From Pararhodobacter sp. CCB-MM2 (lineage in GTDB: Bacteria; Pseudomonadota; Alphaproteobacteria; Rhodobacterales; Rhodobacteraceae), in assembly GCF_001691415.1 (NCBI RefSeq), contig NZ_LRRR01000040.1, positions 1 through 36,445 of the forward strand: a DNA stretch of 36,445 nucleotides. The letters run 5' to 3'. Of the stretch, positions 6,763 to 14,291 are shown one piece after another (positions within the stretch are counted from its first letter, which is position 1; every line of letters begins with the position of its first letter). A program made the position numbers and the translations under genes. Under the pieces are notes generated by a model. It did no database searches and was not told the DNA's origin. It saw only the letters and a program-made list of their open reading frames with translations.

Positions 6763-7424
6763 AGGCTCTGCGCCAGAACCCGGCTGATCGTCGTCAATGT
6801 CGCGCCGGATTGCGCCTGCCACTCGTTGAACGCCGCCTGCACCGCGGCCCAGGCCTTTTTCGACGTCGGCGCCTTTTCGATCACGCCTTCCGCGACCAGC
6901 CGCGCCACCACATCGGTCGACATCAGATAGCTGTCCTTCCCCATCTGCCGCAGCGCATAGGCCCCTGTCGTGCCGCCAAGGCGCGAGCCCTCGGCTTGCA
7001 GCCATTTCACCAGCCCGGCGAAATCGCTGTCTGGCCAGTCGCCGATCCGCCGCCCGAAGGACCCGCTTTCATCCCTCACGCGGCGGATGAAGGCCGCGTT
7101 ATCGAGGATCGCCTGCACCTTGGGCGGCGAGCGGACGATGCGGGTGTCCTGACACAGATCGGCCACCCAATCCTCGGGCTGGAAGGTGATGTCGGTGAGG
7201 TCGAAGCCGAGGAAGGCCTCCTCGATCCCCGGCCATTTCTTGTCGACGACCGTCCAGCTGATGCCCGCCTGAAAGATCCCGCGCGCGAAGCGCGACAGCC
7301 ACCGATCATCGGGGATCGCGGCCAAGGCGTCCGCACTCAGGGGCACCGGGACATCCTTGAGCACGGCCTCCACGCTGCCCTTCCGTTCGGCGGCGATGGC
7401 GAGGATCTGATTGTAGCTGCGCAT
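6759..7424 (-). CDS. DNA-3-methyladenine glycosylase I family protein
   Basis: The 221-aa protein resembles the Tag/adenine-glycosylase family (PF03352), helix-hairpin-helix-fold base-excision enzymes that remove 3-methyladenine. Matching segments are WPGIEEAFLGFDLTDI, the DTRIVRSPPKVQAILDNAAF stretch and a C-terminal helical region. The zinc-snap cysteines and histidines of E. coli Tag are not present, which fits the divergent subfamily found in alphaproteobacteria. Start 7424 has a strong ribosome binding site (AGGAGGG about 4 nt upstream of ATG). Its stop codon lies inside the palindromic repeat 6704-6762. Divergent from thrS. Confidence 0.75.
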   Translation of the reverse strand: MRSYNQILAIAAERKGSVEAVLKDVPVPLSADALAAIPDDRWLSRFARGIFQAGISWTVVDKKWPGIEEAFLGFDLTDITFQPEDWVADLCQDTRIVRSPPKVQAILDNAAFIRRVRDESGSFGRRIGDWPDSDFAGLVKWLQAEGSRLGGTTGAYALRQMGKDSYLMSTDVVARLVAEGVIEKAPTSKKAWAAVQAAFNEWQAQSGATLTTISRVLAQSL

Positions 7425-7467
7425 GGGGCCCTCCTGTCACATCCGATCCTGCGCGGCGCGGGGGCGA

Positions 7468-7496
7468 TTGACAAGCCGGCCTCTCGCGCGCATGAA
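7468..7496 (+). promoter_or_regulatory. Putative sigma70-type promoter of thrS
   Basis: ttgaca at 7468-7473 is a perfect -35 hexamer. A 17-bp spacer is followed by catgaa at 7491-7496, a partial -10 match. Transcription would start near 7503 and give a leader of about 57 nt before the thrS ATG. No leader hairpin or T-box-like structure was recognised. Confidence 0.5.
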
Positions 7497-7559
7497 ACAG
7501 GCCGACATAACCCGCAACCGGGCGTTCCGTGGGCGCCAAAACGACGAGGAGCACGGCCG

Positions 7560-9506
7560 ATGAGCCTGATTTCCCTAAAATTCCCCGATGGCAATGTGCG
7601 CGAATACGAGGCCGGCATCACGCCGCTCGAGGTCGCGAAATCCATTGCCCCCTCGCTGGCGAAAGCCGCGATCTCGGCGCAGGTCAATGGCCAGCACTGG
7701 GACCTGCAATGGCCGATCAAGGCCGATGCGAACCTGTCGATCAACACGATGAAGGACGACGCTCCGGCGCTCGAACTCATCCGCCACGACCTCGCGCATA
7801 TCATGGCGCGCGCCGTGCAGGCGCTCTGGCCGGACACGAAGGTCACCATCGGCCCGGTGCGCGATTACGGCTGGTTCTACGATTTCGACCGCGCCGAGCC
7901 CTTCACGCCCGAAGATCTTGGCGCCATCGAGGCCGAGATGAAGAAGATCATCAACACCCGTGAGGCCGTGAAGACGGAAGTCTGGTCGCGCGCCGATGCG
8001 ATTGCCTACTATGAGCAGAACAACGAGCCCTACAAGGTCGAGCTGGTCAACCGCATCCCCGAGGATCAGGACCTGCGCATGTATTGGCACGGCGACTGGC
8101 AGGATCTCTGCCGCGGTCCGCACCTGCAGCACACGGGGCAGGTTCCGGCCGATGCCTTCAAGCTGACGCATGTCGCCGGCGCCTATTGGCTGGGTGATGC
8201 CTCGCGGCCGATGCTGCAGCGGATCTACGGCGTGGCGTTCAAGTCGCGCGATGACCTGAAGGCCCACCTGCACATGCTGGAGGAAGCCGCCAAGCGTGAC
8301 CACCGCAAGCTGGGCCGCGAGATGGACCTGTTCCATATGCAGGAAGAGGCCCCGGGCCAGATCTTCTGGCATCCGAACGGCTGGACGATCTATTCGACGC
8401 TGCAGGATTACATGCGCCGCAAGCAGCGCGCCGGCGGCTATGTCGAGGTGAACACGCCGCAGGTGGTGAACCGCAAGCTCTGGGATGCCTCGGGGCATTG
8501 GGAGAACTACCGCGAGAACATGTTCATCGTCGAGGTGGACGAGGAAGGCGCGAAGGAAAAGACCATCAACGCGCTGAAGCCGATGAACTGCCCCTGCCAC
8601 GTGCAGATCTTCAACCACGGCCTCAAATCCTATCGCGACCTGCCGCTGCGCATGGCCGAATTCGGCTCTTGCGCCCGCTACGAGCCCTCGGGCGCGCTGC
8701 ATGGCATCATGCGCGTGCGCGGCTTCACGCAGGACGATGGCCATATCTTCTGCACCGAGGAGCAGATCGAGGGCGAGGCCAAGCGCTTCATCGAATTCCT
8801 GTCCAAGGTCTATGACGAGCTGGGCTTCACCAAATGGCGCATCAAGCTGTCGACGCGCCCGGAAAAGCGCATCGGCACCGAGGAAAGCTGGGATTATGCC
8901 GAGGCCGCGCTCGCCAACGCCGTCACGGCCGCCGGTCATGCCTATGAGATCTTCGAGGGCGAGGGCGCCTTCTACGGCCCGAAGCTGGAATTCGTGCTGA
9001 CGGATGCCATCGGCCGCGATTGGCAATGCGGCACTTTCCAGGTCGACCCGAACCTGCCCGAGCGGCTGGATGCGGATTACGTCGGCGCCGATGGCGCGAA
9101 GCACCGGCCGATCATGCTGCACCGCGCGACGCTCGGTTCGTTCGAGCGTTTCATCGGCATCCTGATCGAGAACTACTCGGGCAAGCTGCCGCTGTGGCTG
9201 GCGCCGCAGCAGGTCGTGGTGGCCTCAATCACTTCGGAAGCGGATGACTATGTGCACGAGGTCGTCGCGGCGCTGCAGGCCGTCGGCATCCGCGCCGAGG
9301 CCGACATCCGTAACGAGAAGATCAACTACAAGGTCCGCGAACACTCGCTGGCCAAGGTGCCGGTGATCCTGGCGCTGGGCGGGCGTGAAGTGACGGAACG
9401 GACCGTCTCGGTGCGTCGTCTGGGCGAGAACAAGACCGCCACGGTCGCATTGGACACGCTGGTTGCCGATCTCAAGGCGGAAGCCACGCCGCCCGACATG
9501 ATCTGA
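7560..9506 (+). CDS. thrS: Threonine-tRNA ligase
   Basis: The protein is 648 aa, the normal length for bacterial ThrRS. Domain order is complete: an N-terminal TGS domain (residues 1-62), an editing domain beginning with H76-xxx-H80 in HDLAHIMARAVQALWP and containing CRGPHLQHT, then the class II aminoacylation core. The core shows the zinc cysteine in MNCPCHVQ, motif 2 around FGSCARYEPSGALHG and motif 3 around HRATLGSFERF. The C-terminal anticodon-binding HGTP domain includes PLWLAPQQV and KVPVILALGGRE. The ATG at 7560 was chosen over upstream in-frame codons because TGS homology starts there and GAGGAG sits about 9 nt before it. Confidence 0.98.
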   Translation: MSLISLKFPDGNVREYEAGITPLEVAKSIAPSLAKAAISAQVNGQHWDLQWPIKADANLSINTMKDDAPALELIRHDLAHIMARAVQALWPDTKVTIGPVRDYGWFYDFDRAEPFTPEDLGAIEAEMKKIINTREAVKTEVWSRADAIAYYEQNNEPYKVELVNRIPEDQDLRMYWHGDWQDLCRGPHLQHTGQVPADAFKLTHVAGAYWLGDASRPMLQRIYGVAFKSRDDLKAHLHMLEEAAKRDHRKLGREMDLFHMQEEAPGQIFWHPNGWTIYSTLQDYMRRKQRAGGYVEVNTPQVVNRKLWDASGHWENYRENMFIVEVDEEGAKEKTINALKPMNCPCHVQIFNHGLKSYRDLPLRMAEFGSCARYEPSGALHGIMRVRGFTQDDGHIFCTEEQIEGEAKRFIEFLSKVYDELGFTKWRIKLSTRPEKRIGTEESWDYAEAALANAVTAAGHAYEIFEGEGAFYGPKLEFVLTDAIGRDWQCGTFQVDPNLPERLDADYVGADGAKHRPIMLHRATLGSFERFIGILIENYSGKLPLWLAPQQVVVASITSEADDYVHEVVAALQAVGIRAEADIRNEKINYKVREHSLAKVPVILALGGREVTERTVSVRRLGENKTATVALDTLVADLKAEATPPDMI

Positions 9507-9528
9507 TCCCCGGATCACAGGAAATGCG

Positions 9529-9560
9529 AACGCCGGGACCGCAAGGCCCCGGCGTTTGTC
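9529..9560 (+). terminator. Rho-independent terminator between convergent thrS and the Crp/Fnr gene
   Basis: aacgccggg (9529-9537) pairs perfectly with cccggcgtt (9548-9556) around a 10-nt loop, followed by tgtcatt. The A and T flanks make it usable for both strands, serving thrS and the converging regulator gene. Confidence 0.75.
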
Positions 9561-9578
9561 ATTATGGATGGGATGGGC

Positions 9579-10247
9579 TCAGATCCCGGCTTCGGTCTGC
9601 AGACGCGCGCGGTCCAAGACGCGGATCGTCTCGCGTTTCACCTCGATCACGCCGTCGCGCCTCAATTCCCCCAAGCGGCGGTTCACGGTCTGGCGCGAGC
9701 ATCCGGCCAGCGACGCCAGATAGGCCTGGCTGAGGCGGGTTTCCGGCGCCTCGGGCGCGGTGAACTGCAGGATATGGTGGCAGATGCGCTGATCGGGCGG
9801 GCTGAACTGCGCGATCAGGCGGCCGTGGATGTCGTTTTCCAACCGCGCGTGCAGCATATGCGAGATGTTGCGCAGCAGCAGCTCTGCCGGGACATGGCGG
9901 TTCAGGGCCTCGGCCGTGCAGAACATCGCCACCGTCCCGGCGAGGGCGGTGCAGGTGGCGACGCAGGCTTGCCCGCTGAAGATCTCGGCCTCGCCCACCA
10001 CTTCGCCGGGGCCTGAGACGTTGAGGATCATCACATTGCCCTGTCGGTCGACATGGCTGATCTCCACCCGGCCGCGCGCGATCAGGTAGCAGCCGGTCGG
10101 AACCTCTTCCTGTGCCAGAAGCTCGGTGGTCTCTGGGAAGGTCAGCACCGGGCATTCCGCCAGCAGGGCCGCCCGGTTGGCATCGGGCAGGCCGGCCAGC
10201 ATCGAGGAATTGCCGAACAGCGCATCGTGGGGGAGGTGTTGGTTCAT
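9579..10247 (-). CDS. Crp/Fnr-family transcriptional regulator
   Basis: The 222-aa protein has an N-terminal cyclic-nucleotide-type beta-barrel (about residues 15-120, with TGCYLIARGRVEI and GPGEVVGEAEIFSGQ) and a C-terminal winged HTH (172-200) containing SLAGCSRQTVNRRLGELRR. The N-terminal cysteine cluster of FNR-type iron-sulfur sensors is absent, so it is not FnrL. The barrel does not show the canonical cAMP-contact Arg/Ser pattern either, and the ligand is unknown. The ATG at 10247 was chosen by family length; no strong ribosome binding site is visible and the frame stays open upstream through non-coding hairpin DNA. It lies downstream of murA but is separated from it by 357 bp with strong stem-loops. 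Confidence 0.85.
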   Translation of the reverse strand: MNQHLPHDALFGNSSMLAGLPDANRAALLAECPVLTFPETTELLAQEEVPTGCYLIARGRVEISHVDRQGNVMILNVSGPGEVVGEAEIFSGQACVATCTALAGTVAMFCTAEALNRHVPAELLLRNISHMLHARLENDIHGRLIAQFSPPDQRICHHILQFTAPEAPETRLSQAYLASLAGCSRQTVNRRLGELRRDGVIEVKRETIRVLDRARLQTEAGI

Positions 10248-10604
10248 GCGGCAGCCGCCGCGTCGGACGTCGTCAGAGAAAACTTGGCCATTCCGGTCCC
10301 TTGTGGGCCTCGGGGAACACACCCCCGAGTGGAACAATACGCAACAAGGGCAAGGGACGGAATGGCCAATACTCGTATAAACGACGCGATCCAGCCGGCC
10401 GCGACACACCGCAGCCTGCCCCGCCGAAATAGGACGGTACGAACCCATATTGTTGTACTGTGAACTGAAAACGTCCTGTGTCGGGTGGGCGACACAGGAC
10501 GTCATATTTCGTATCATCGGATAAAATTATCCGAATATCATCGCGCTAGCCGGTGATCGGGCAGTATTCTTGCCCAATCGCCGATCATTTGCCCGGCTCT
10601 TGCG
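10248..10604. other. Long structured intergenic region between murA and the Crp/Fnr gene
   Basis: This 357-bp stretch has no supportable gene. It is noticeably more AT-rich than its surroundings. It contains several inverted repeats: a 13-bp perfect stem at 10471-10502, a cggataa/ttatccg stem with a 2-nt loop at 10518-10533, and a nested tgatc...gatca and gggca/tgccc structure at 10554-10587. The part from 10340 to 10450 probably holds the promoter of the minus-strand Crp/Fnr gene. No clear FNR (TTGAT-N4-ATCAA) box was found. Confidence 0.6.
10471..10502 (-). terminator. Strong 13-bp perfect hairpin followed by TTTT (minus strand)
   Basis: acgtcctgtgtcg (10471-10483) is the exact reverse complement of cgacacaggacgt (10490-10502), with a 6-nt loop. 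On the minus strand the second arm runs straight into TTTTC, giving a convincing rho-independent terminator for transcripts coming from murA. At about 100 nt past the murA stop it could also act as an attenuator ahead of the regulator gene. Confidence 0.65.
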
Positions 10605-11915
10605 TCAGGCGCGGGCCGGCACGCGGGTGATCTTCGCGCCCATGGCGTTCAGCCGCTCGTCGATCCGCTCGTAGCCGCGCTCGATCTGCTGGGCGTTGTT
10701 GATGGTCGAGGTGCCCTCGGCGCACATGGCGGCGATCAGCATGGCCATCCCGGCGCGAATATCGGGGCTTTCCAGCCGCGAGCCGCGCATCTGCGACTTG
10801 CCGGCAACGATGGCGCGGTGCGGGTCACAAAGGACAATGCGCGCGCCCATGGCGATCAGCTTGTCGACGAAGAACATCCGGCTTTCGAACATCTTCTCGA
10901 ACATCATCACCACGCCCTCGCATTGCGTCGCGGTGACGATGGCGATGGACATGGTGTCGGCGGGGAAGGCGGGCCAGGGCTGGTCCGAGATCGTCGGGAT
11001 ATGCCCGCCGAAATCGGCCTGAACCTTCATCTCCTGCTCGGCAGGGATGTAGAGGTCGTCACCACGGATCTCGCAACGGATGCCGAGACGCTCGAAATTC
11101 ATCAGGGTCGAGCGCAGGTGTTCAACGCCGGCATTCTTGATGGTGATCTCGGATTTCGTCACGGCGGCGAGGCCGATGAGCGAGCCCACCTCGATATGGT
11201 CGGGGCCGATCTTATGCGTGCAGCCATGCAGCTTGTGGCCACCGTGGATGGTCATCGTGTTGGTGCCGATGCCCTCGATCTCGGCGCCCATCGCGATCAG
11301 GAACCGGGCGAGGTCCTGCACGTGGGGCTCAGAGGCGCAATTGCGCAGGATCGTCGTACCCTCGGCGCAGACGGCGGCACAAAGTGCGTTCTCGGTCGCG
11401 GTGACCGAGGGCTCGTCGAGGAACACATCGACGCCGCGCAGTTTCTCGGCCTTGAAATGGTAATGGCCGTTGGTCTTGATCTCGGCCCCCAACTGCTGCA
11501 GCGCGAGGAAATGGGTGTCCACGCGGCGACGGCCGATGACGTCGCCACCGGGCGGCGGCAGCTCGACCTCGCCGCAGCGCGCCAGCATCGGGCCCGCCAG
11601 CAGGATCGAGGCGCGCACGCGGGCGCAAAGATCCGGGTCCAGATCCGCCGGGCGCAGGTTCTCGGCCTTGATTTCCAGATGGTTGCGGCCAAGCCACTTG
11701 GCCTCGGCGCCGACCGATTGGATCAGCTCAACCAGCACTTCAATGTCGCGGATGCGCGGCACATTGGTCAGCTCGACCCGTTCGCCGGTCAGCAGGGCGG
11801 CGGCGACAATCGGCAGCGCGGCGTTCTTGTTGCCCGAGGGCTCGATCTCGCCCGAGAGGGTGAAACCGCCTTCGACGATGTACTGAACGCGTTCATGCGG
11901 CTGTGCGATGGCCAT
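10605..11915 (-). CDS. murA: UDP-N-acetylglucosamine 1-carboxyvinyltransferase (MurA-type), Asp variant
   Basis: The enzyme transfers enolpyruvate from PEP to UDP-GlcNAc, the first committed step of peptidoglycan synthesis in the cytoplasm. The 436-aa protein has SGNKNAALP near the N-terminus (K30, N31, the substrate-binding pair), the catalytic loop PPPGGDVIGRRRVD (D125) and a C-terminal SPDIRAG...ERGYERIDERL segment. The residue equivalent to E. coli Cys115, the one alkylated by fosfomycin, is Asp. Asp at this site is known to keep activity and give intrinsic fosfomycin resistance in mycobacteria and chlamydiae. The protein has an N-terminal extension of about 8 residues. A second MurA or a MurA-like paralogue elsewhere in the genome cannot be excluded. 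ATG 11915 has AAGGGG upstream. Confidence 0.9.
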   Translation of the reverse strand: MAIAQPHERVQYIVEGGFTLSGEIEPSGNKNAALPIVAAALLTGERVELTNVPRIRDIEVLVELIQSVGAEAKWLGRNHLEIKAENLRPADLDPDLCARVRASILLAGPMLARCGEVELPPPGGDVIGRRRVDTHFLALQQLGAEIKTNGHYHFKAEKLRGVDVFLDEPSVTATENALCAAVCAEGTTILRNCASEPHVQDLARFLIAMGAEIEGIGTNTMTIHGGHKLHGCTHKIGPDHIEVGSLIGLAAVTKSEITIKNAGVEHLRSTLMNFERLGIRCEIRGDDLYIPAEQEMKVQADFGGHIPTISDQPWPAFPADTMSIAIVTATQCEGVVMMFEKMFESRMFFVDKLIAMGARIVLCDPHRAIVAGKSQMRGSRLESPDIRAGMAMLIAAMCAEGTSTINNAQQIERGYERIDERLNAMGAKITRVPARA

Positions 11916-12001
11916 GCTCGCAGACCCCTTTTTTTGCTGCCCTCGTTTTGGGCAGAATTAACAAATGTTCGCGCTCACGGGAACCGACAATTCGGTGAGG
12001 C

Positions 12002-12640
12002 TCATGGCTTCCAGTGCAGGAAATTCCCGATCAGGCGGAGGCCCGCCGACTGGCTTTTCTCAGGGTGGAACTGGGTGCCGAGGATATTGTTCCGCCCGAC
12101 AATCGCCGTGACCGGCCCGCCGTAGTCGACATGCGCGAGAAGGTCGGCCTCATCGGCGACCTGAAAGCGGTAGGAATGGACGAAATAGGCGTGATCGCCG
12201 GTCTTCAGGCCGTCCAGCACCGGATGCGGGCGGTCGAGGATCATGTCGTTCCAGCCCATATGCGGCACCTTCATCGCCGGATCCGAAGGGGTAATCCGCA
12301 CCACATCGCCGCCGATCCAGCCAAGGCCGGGGGTTTCGGAATATTCATGCCCGGTGGTCGCCAGCATCTGCATCCCGACGCAGATCCCGAGGAACGGCTT
12401 GCCCTGCCGGATCACGGCCTCGGTCAGCGCCTCGGTCATGCCGGTGACGGCATCGAGCTCGCGCTTGCAGGCCGGGAAGGCACCGTCACCGGGCAGCACG
12501 ACGCGGTCCGCGCGCAGCACGTCCTCGGGGCGGTTGGTGACCAGCACCTCGCCGCCATCCGTCTCGCGCGCCATGCGCTCGAAGGCTTTCTGCGCCGAGT
12601 GCAGGTTGCCGGATTCGTAATCCACGAGAACGGTGAGCAT
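12002..12640 (-). CDS. hisH: Imidazole glycerol phosphate synthase, glutaminase subunit
   Basis: HisH hydrolyses glutamine and channels ammonia to HisF for imidazole ring closure in histidine synthesis. The 212-aa class I glutamine amidotransferase shows the nucleophile elbow GICVGMQ, the VDYESGNLHS N-terminus specific to HisH, the MGWND segment, and the His-Glu pair in TQFHPEKS. Length is normal. It is the last gene of a hisB-GFA-hisH run; hisA and hisF are not adjacent downstream (murA follows), so they must lie elsewhere. Confidence 0.95.
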   Translation of the reverse strand: MLTVLVDYESGNLHSAQKAFERMARETDGGEVLVTNRPEDVLRADRVVLPGDGAFPACKRELDAVTGMTEALTEAVIRQGKPFLGICVGMQMLATTGHEYSETPGLGWIGGDVVRITPSDPAMKVPHMGWNDMILDRPHPVLDGLKTGDHAYFVHSYRFQVADEADLLAHVDYGGPVTAIVGRNNILGTQFHPEKSQSAGLRLIGNFLHWKP

Positions 12641-12670
12641 GACGAAAAGTCCCCTATATCCGGGGTTTCC

Positions 12671-13153
12671 CTAGCGCAGGTGCAGGACCTCGTCCAGCAC
12701 TCTGGGCTCCAGCGCGACGCCCTCATTCGTCGCTGCCGCCTGCGCGAAGACCCGAAAGCCCGCCGGCACCAGCGTGCCCCGCGCCGCGCTGTCGGCGAAG
12801 ATGTATTTGCCATTGGCGGGCGAGAGGTCGAACCAGCTCGGGTCGTCATAGGTGCCCGCATAGACGCCCATCTTGTCGGGCCAGCGGGCGAAGGTCAGAT
12901 GGGTCTTGGTTCCGCAATGCTCGCAGAAATGCGCATGCACCTCATGCCCGCTGCCTTCGGAGACTTGCGAGTAGACCTTGGGCGTGCCCTTGGTGATCTC
13001 GAAATCCGCGAGGTTGAAGACCGGCTGCACCATCCCCTGCGCGCCGGTCGCGCGCTGGCAATAATGGCACAGGCAGACCGTCACCCAGAGCGGATCGACC
13101 GTGGTCCGAAAGCGCAGCCGACCACAGAGGCACCCGCCCTCATGGCTGCTCAT
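12671..13153 (-). CDS. GFA-family zinc protein (glutathione-dependent formaldehyde-activating enzyme-like)
   Basis: The 160-aa protein carries the zinc ligands of the GFA fold: C8 and C10 in GGCLCG, C27, C29 and C32 in CLCHYC, and C77 and C80 in FCEHCG. The family includes Gfa of Paracoccus, proposed to speed addition of glutathione to formaldehyde, but most members have no proven activity. It sits between hisB and hisH; its ATG overlaps the hisB TGA by one base (TGATG), so translation is coupled. A link to histidine synthesis is not known, and the position may simply be a conserved neighbourhood. Confidence 0.88.
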   Translation of the reverse strand: MSSHEGGCLCGRLRFRTTVDPLWVTVCLCHYCQRATGAQGMVQPVFNLADFEITKGTPKVYSQVSEGSGHEVHAHFCEHCGTKTHLTFARWPDKMGVYAGTYDDPSWFDLSPANGKYIFADSAARGTLVPAGFRVFAQAAATNEGVALEPRVLDEVLHLR

Positions 13154-13740
13154 CAGAGCATGCCCTTGGTCGACGGCACGGCATCGGCCTTGCGCGGGTC
13201 AATCTCCAGCGCCGAGCGCAGGGCGCGGGCGACGGCCTTAAACGCGGCTTCGGCGATGTGGTGGCTGTTGAAGCCATGCACCTTGTCGATATGCAGCGTG
13301 ATGCCGCCATGGGTGCTGAGCGCCTGGAAGAACTCGCGCACCAATTCGGTGTCGAAGGTGCCGATCTTCTGCGTGGGCAGATCGCAGTTCCAAATGAGGA
13401 AGGGCCGGCCGGACAGGTCCAGCGCGCATTTCACCTGCGCGTCGTCCATCGGCAGGGTGCATTCGCCATAGCGGCGGATGCCCTTCTTGTCGCCCATGGC
13501 CTTGGTCAGCGCCTGACCCAGCGCGATGCCCACATCCTCGACCGTGTGGTGGTCGTCGATATGCAGGTCGCCATCGGCGCTGATCGTCATGTCGATCAGG
13601 GCATGGCGGGACAGTTGGTCCAGCATGTGGTCGAAAAAGCCGACGCCGGTCTGGTTGTCGTAGATCCCGGTGCCATCGAGGTCGATGGTCACGGTGATAT
13701 CCGTCTCGGCGGTCTTGCGGGTGATCGTGGCGCTGCGCAT
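13153..13740 (-). CDS. hisB: Imidazoleglycerol-phosphate dehydratase
   Basis: The 195-aa protein is a monofunctional HisB, the usual form outside enterobacteria. It has the duplicated metal-binding motifs: FFDHML and DDHHTVED in the first half, and HGFNSHHIAEAAFKA in the second. It removes water from imidazole glycerol phosphate to give imidazole acetol phosphate. ATG 13740; first gene of the hisB-GFA-hisH group. Confidence 0.97.
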   Translation of the reverse strand: MRSATITRKTAETDITVTIDLDGTGIYDNQTGVGFFDHMLDQLSRHALIDMTISADGDLHIDDHHTVEDVGIALGQALTKAMGDKKGIRRYGECTLPMDDAQVKCALDLSGRPFLIWNCDLPTQKIGTFDTELVREFFQALSTHGGITLHIDKVHGFNSHHIAEAAFKAVARALRSALEIDPRKADAVPSTKGML

Positions 13741-13820
13741 GGGCTCTCATCCGTCGCTGGAACGGCCTCGGTATAGGGGGGCGATGGACCGAAAGCCAGC
13801 CCTTCGCGCGGGGTCGCGTG

Positions 13821-14114
13821 TCAGGCGTCGTAGCCCTCGACGATCACCAGATCGGCGGTCGAGATCGGGTCGCGGATATCCTTGGCCGCTTGGTACTCGG
13901 GGCTGTCGAAGCAGGCGACGGCCGTGTCCATGTCGGCGAACTCGATGACCACGGTGCGCGCCCGGCTGAGGCCCTCGCGCTGGATCTGGTTGCCGCCCCG
14001 GACGATGAATTTCGCGCCGTATTTGGCGAAGGCCACGGCATTGGCCTCACGGTATTTCGCATAGATCTCGGGGTCGTCGACATCGACATGGGCGACCCAA
14101 TAGGCCTTGGGCAT
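13821..14114 (-). CDS. DUF1330 family protein
   Basis: The 97-aa protein has the small ferredoxin-like (dimeric alpha-beta barrel) DUF1330 pattern: KAYWVAHVDVDDPE, YREANAVAFAKYGAKFIVRGG, and RTVVIEFADMDTAVACFDSPEYQAA. Function is unknown for this family. The ATG at 14114 has GGAGG 6 nt upstream; longer in-frame starts lack support. It lies just upstream of hisB (80-bp gap) and may be co-transcribed with it. Confidence 0.85.
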   Translation of the reverse strand: MPKAYWVAHVDVDDPEIYAKYREANAVAFAKYGAKFIVRGGNQIQREGLSRARTVVIEFADMDTAVACFDSPEYQAAKDIRDPISTADLVIVEGYDA

Positions 14115-14291
14115 GATCATCCTCCATTTTTCGGCACCTTGGCCGGGCAGGGCGGGGCGCGCAAGGGGCACCGTCTTTCCCATGCGGGCGGCAAGGGTTC
14201 CGAAAGCTGTCTCGCCTATGGGTAGCCGGACGTGGCGTTCGGGTTGCCAAGCGGCCCCTCGCCCCTGTCAGATGCGCCCAAGGAGAGGATG

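Noticed and set aside
7575..9122. A 515-codon open frame opposite thrS
   Set aside because: Antisense shadow of a highly conserved gene; composition is low-complexity and no homology is recognised.
10340..10470. FNR-type box upstream of the Crp/Fnr gene
   Set aside because: No TTGAT-N4-ATCAA match was found; nearby ttgttgtactgtgaac is too far from consensus.
11938..11956. ctgccc/gggcag hairpin upstream of murA as a hisH terminator
   Set aside because: On the transcribed (minus) strand it is followed by an A-rich run rather than T residues, so it does not look like an intrinsic terminator.
10818..12125. A 435-codon plus-strand frame across murA and hisH
   Set aside because: It covers two well-recognised minus-strand genes and has the His/Gly/Asp/Gln-rich look of an antisense frame.
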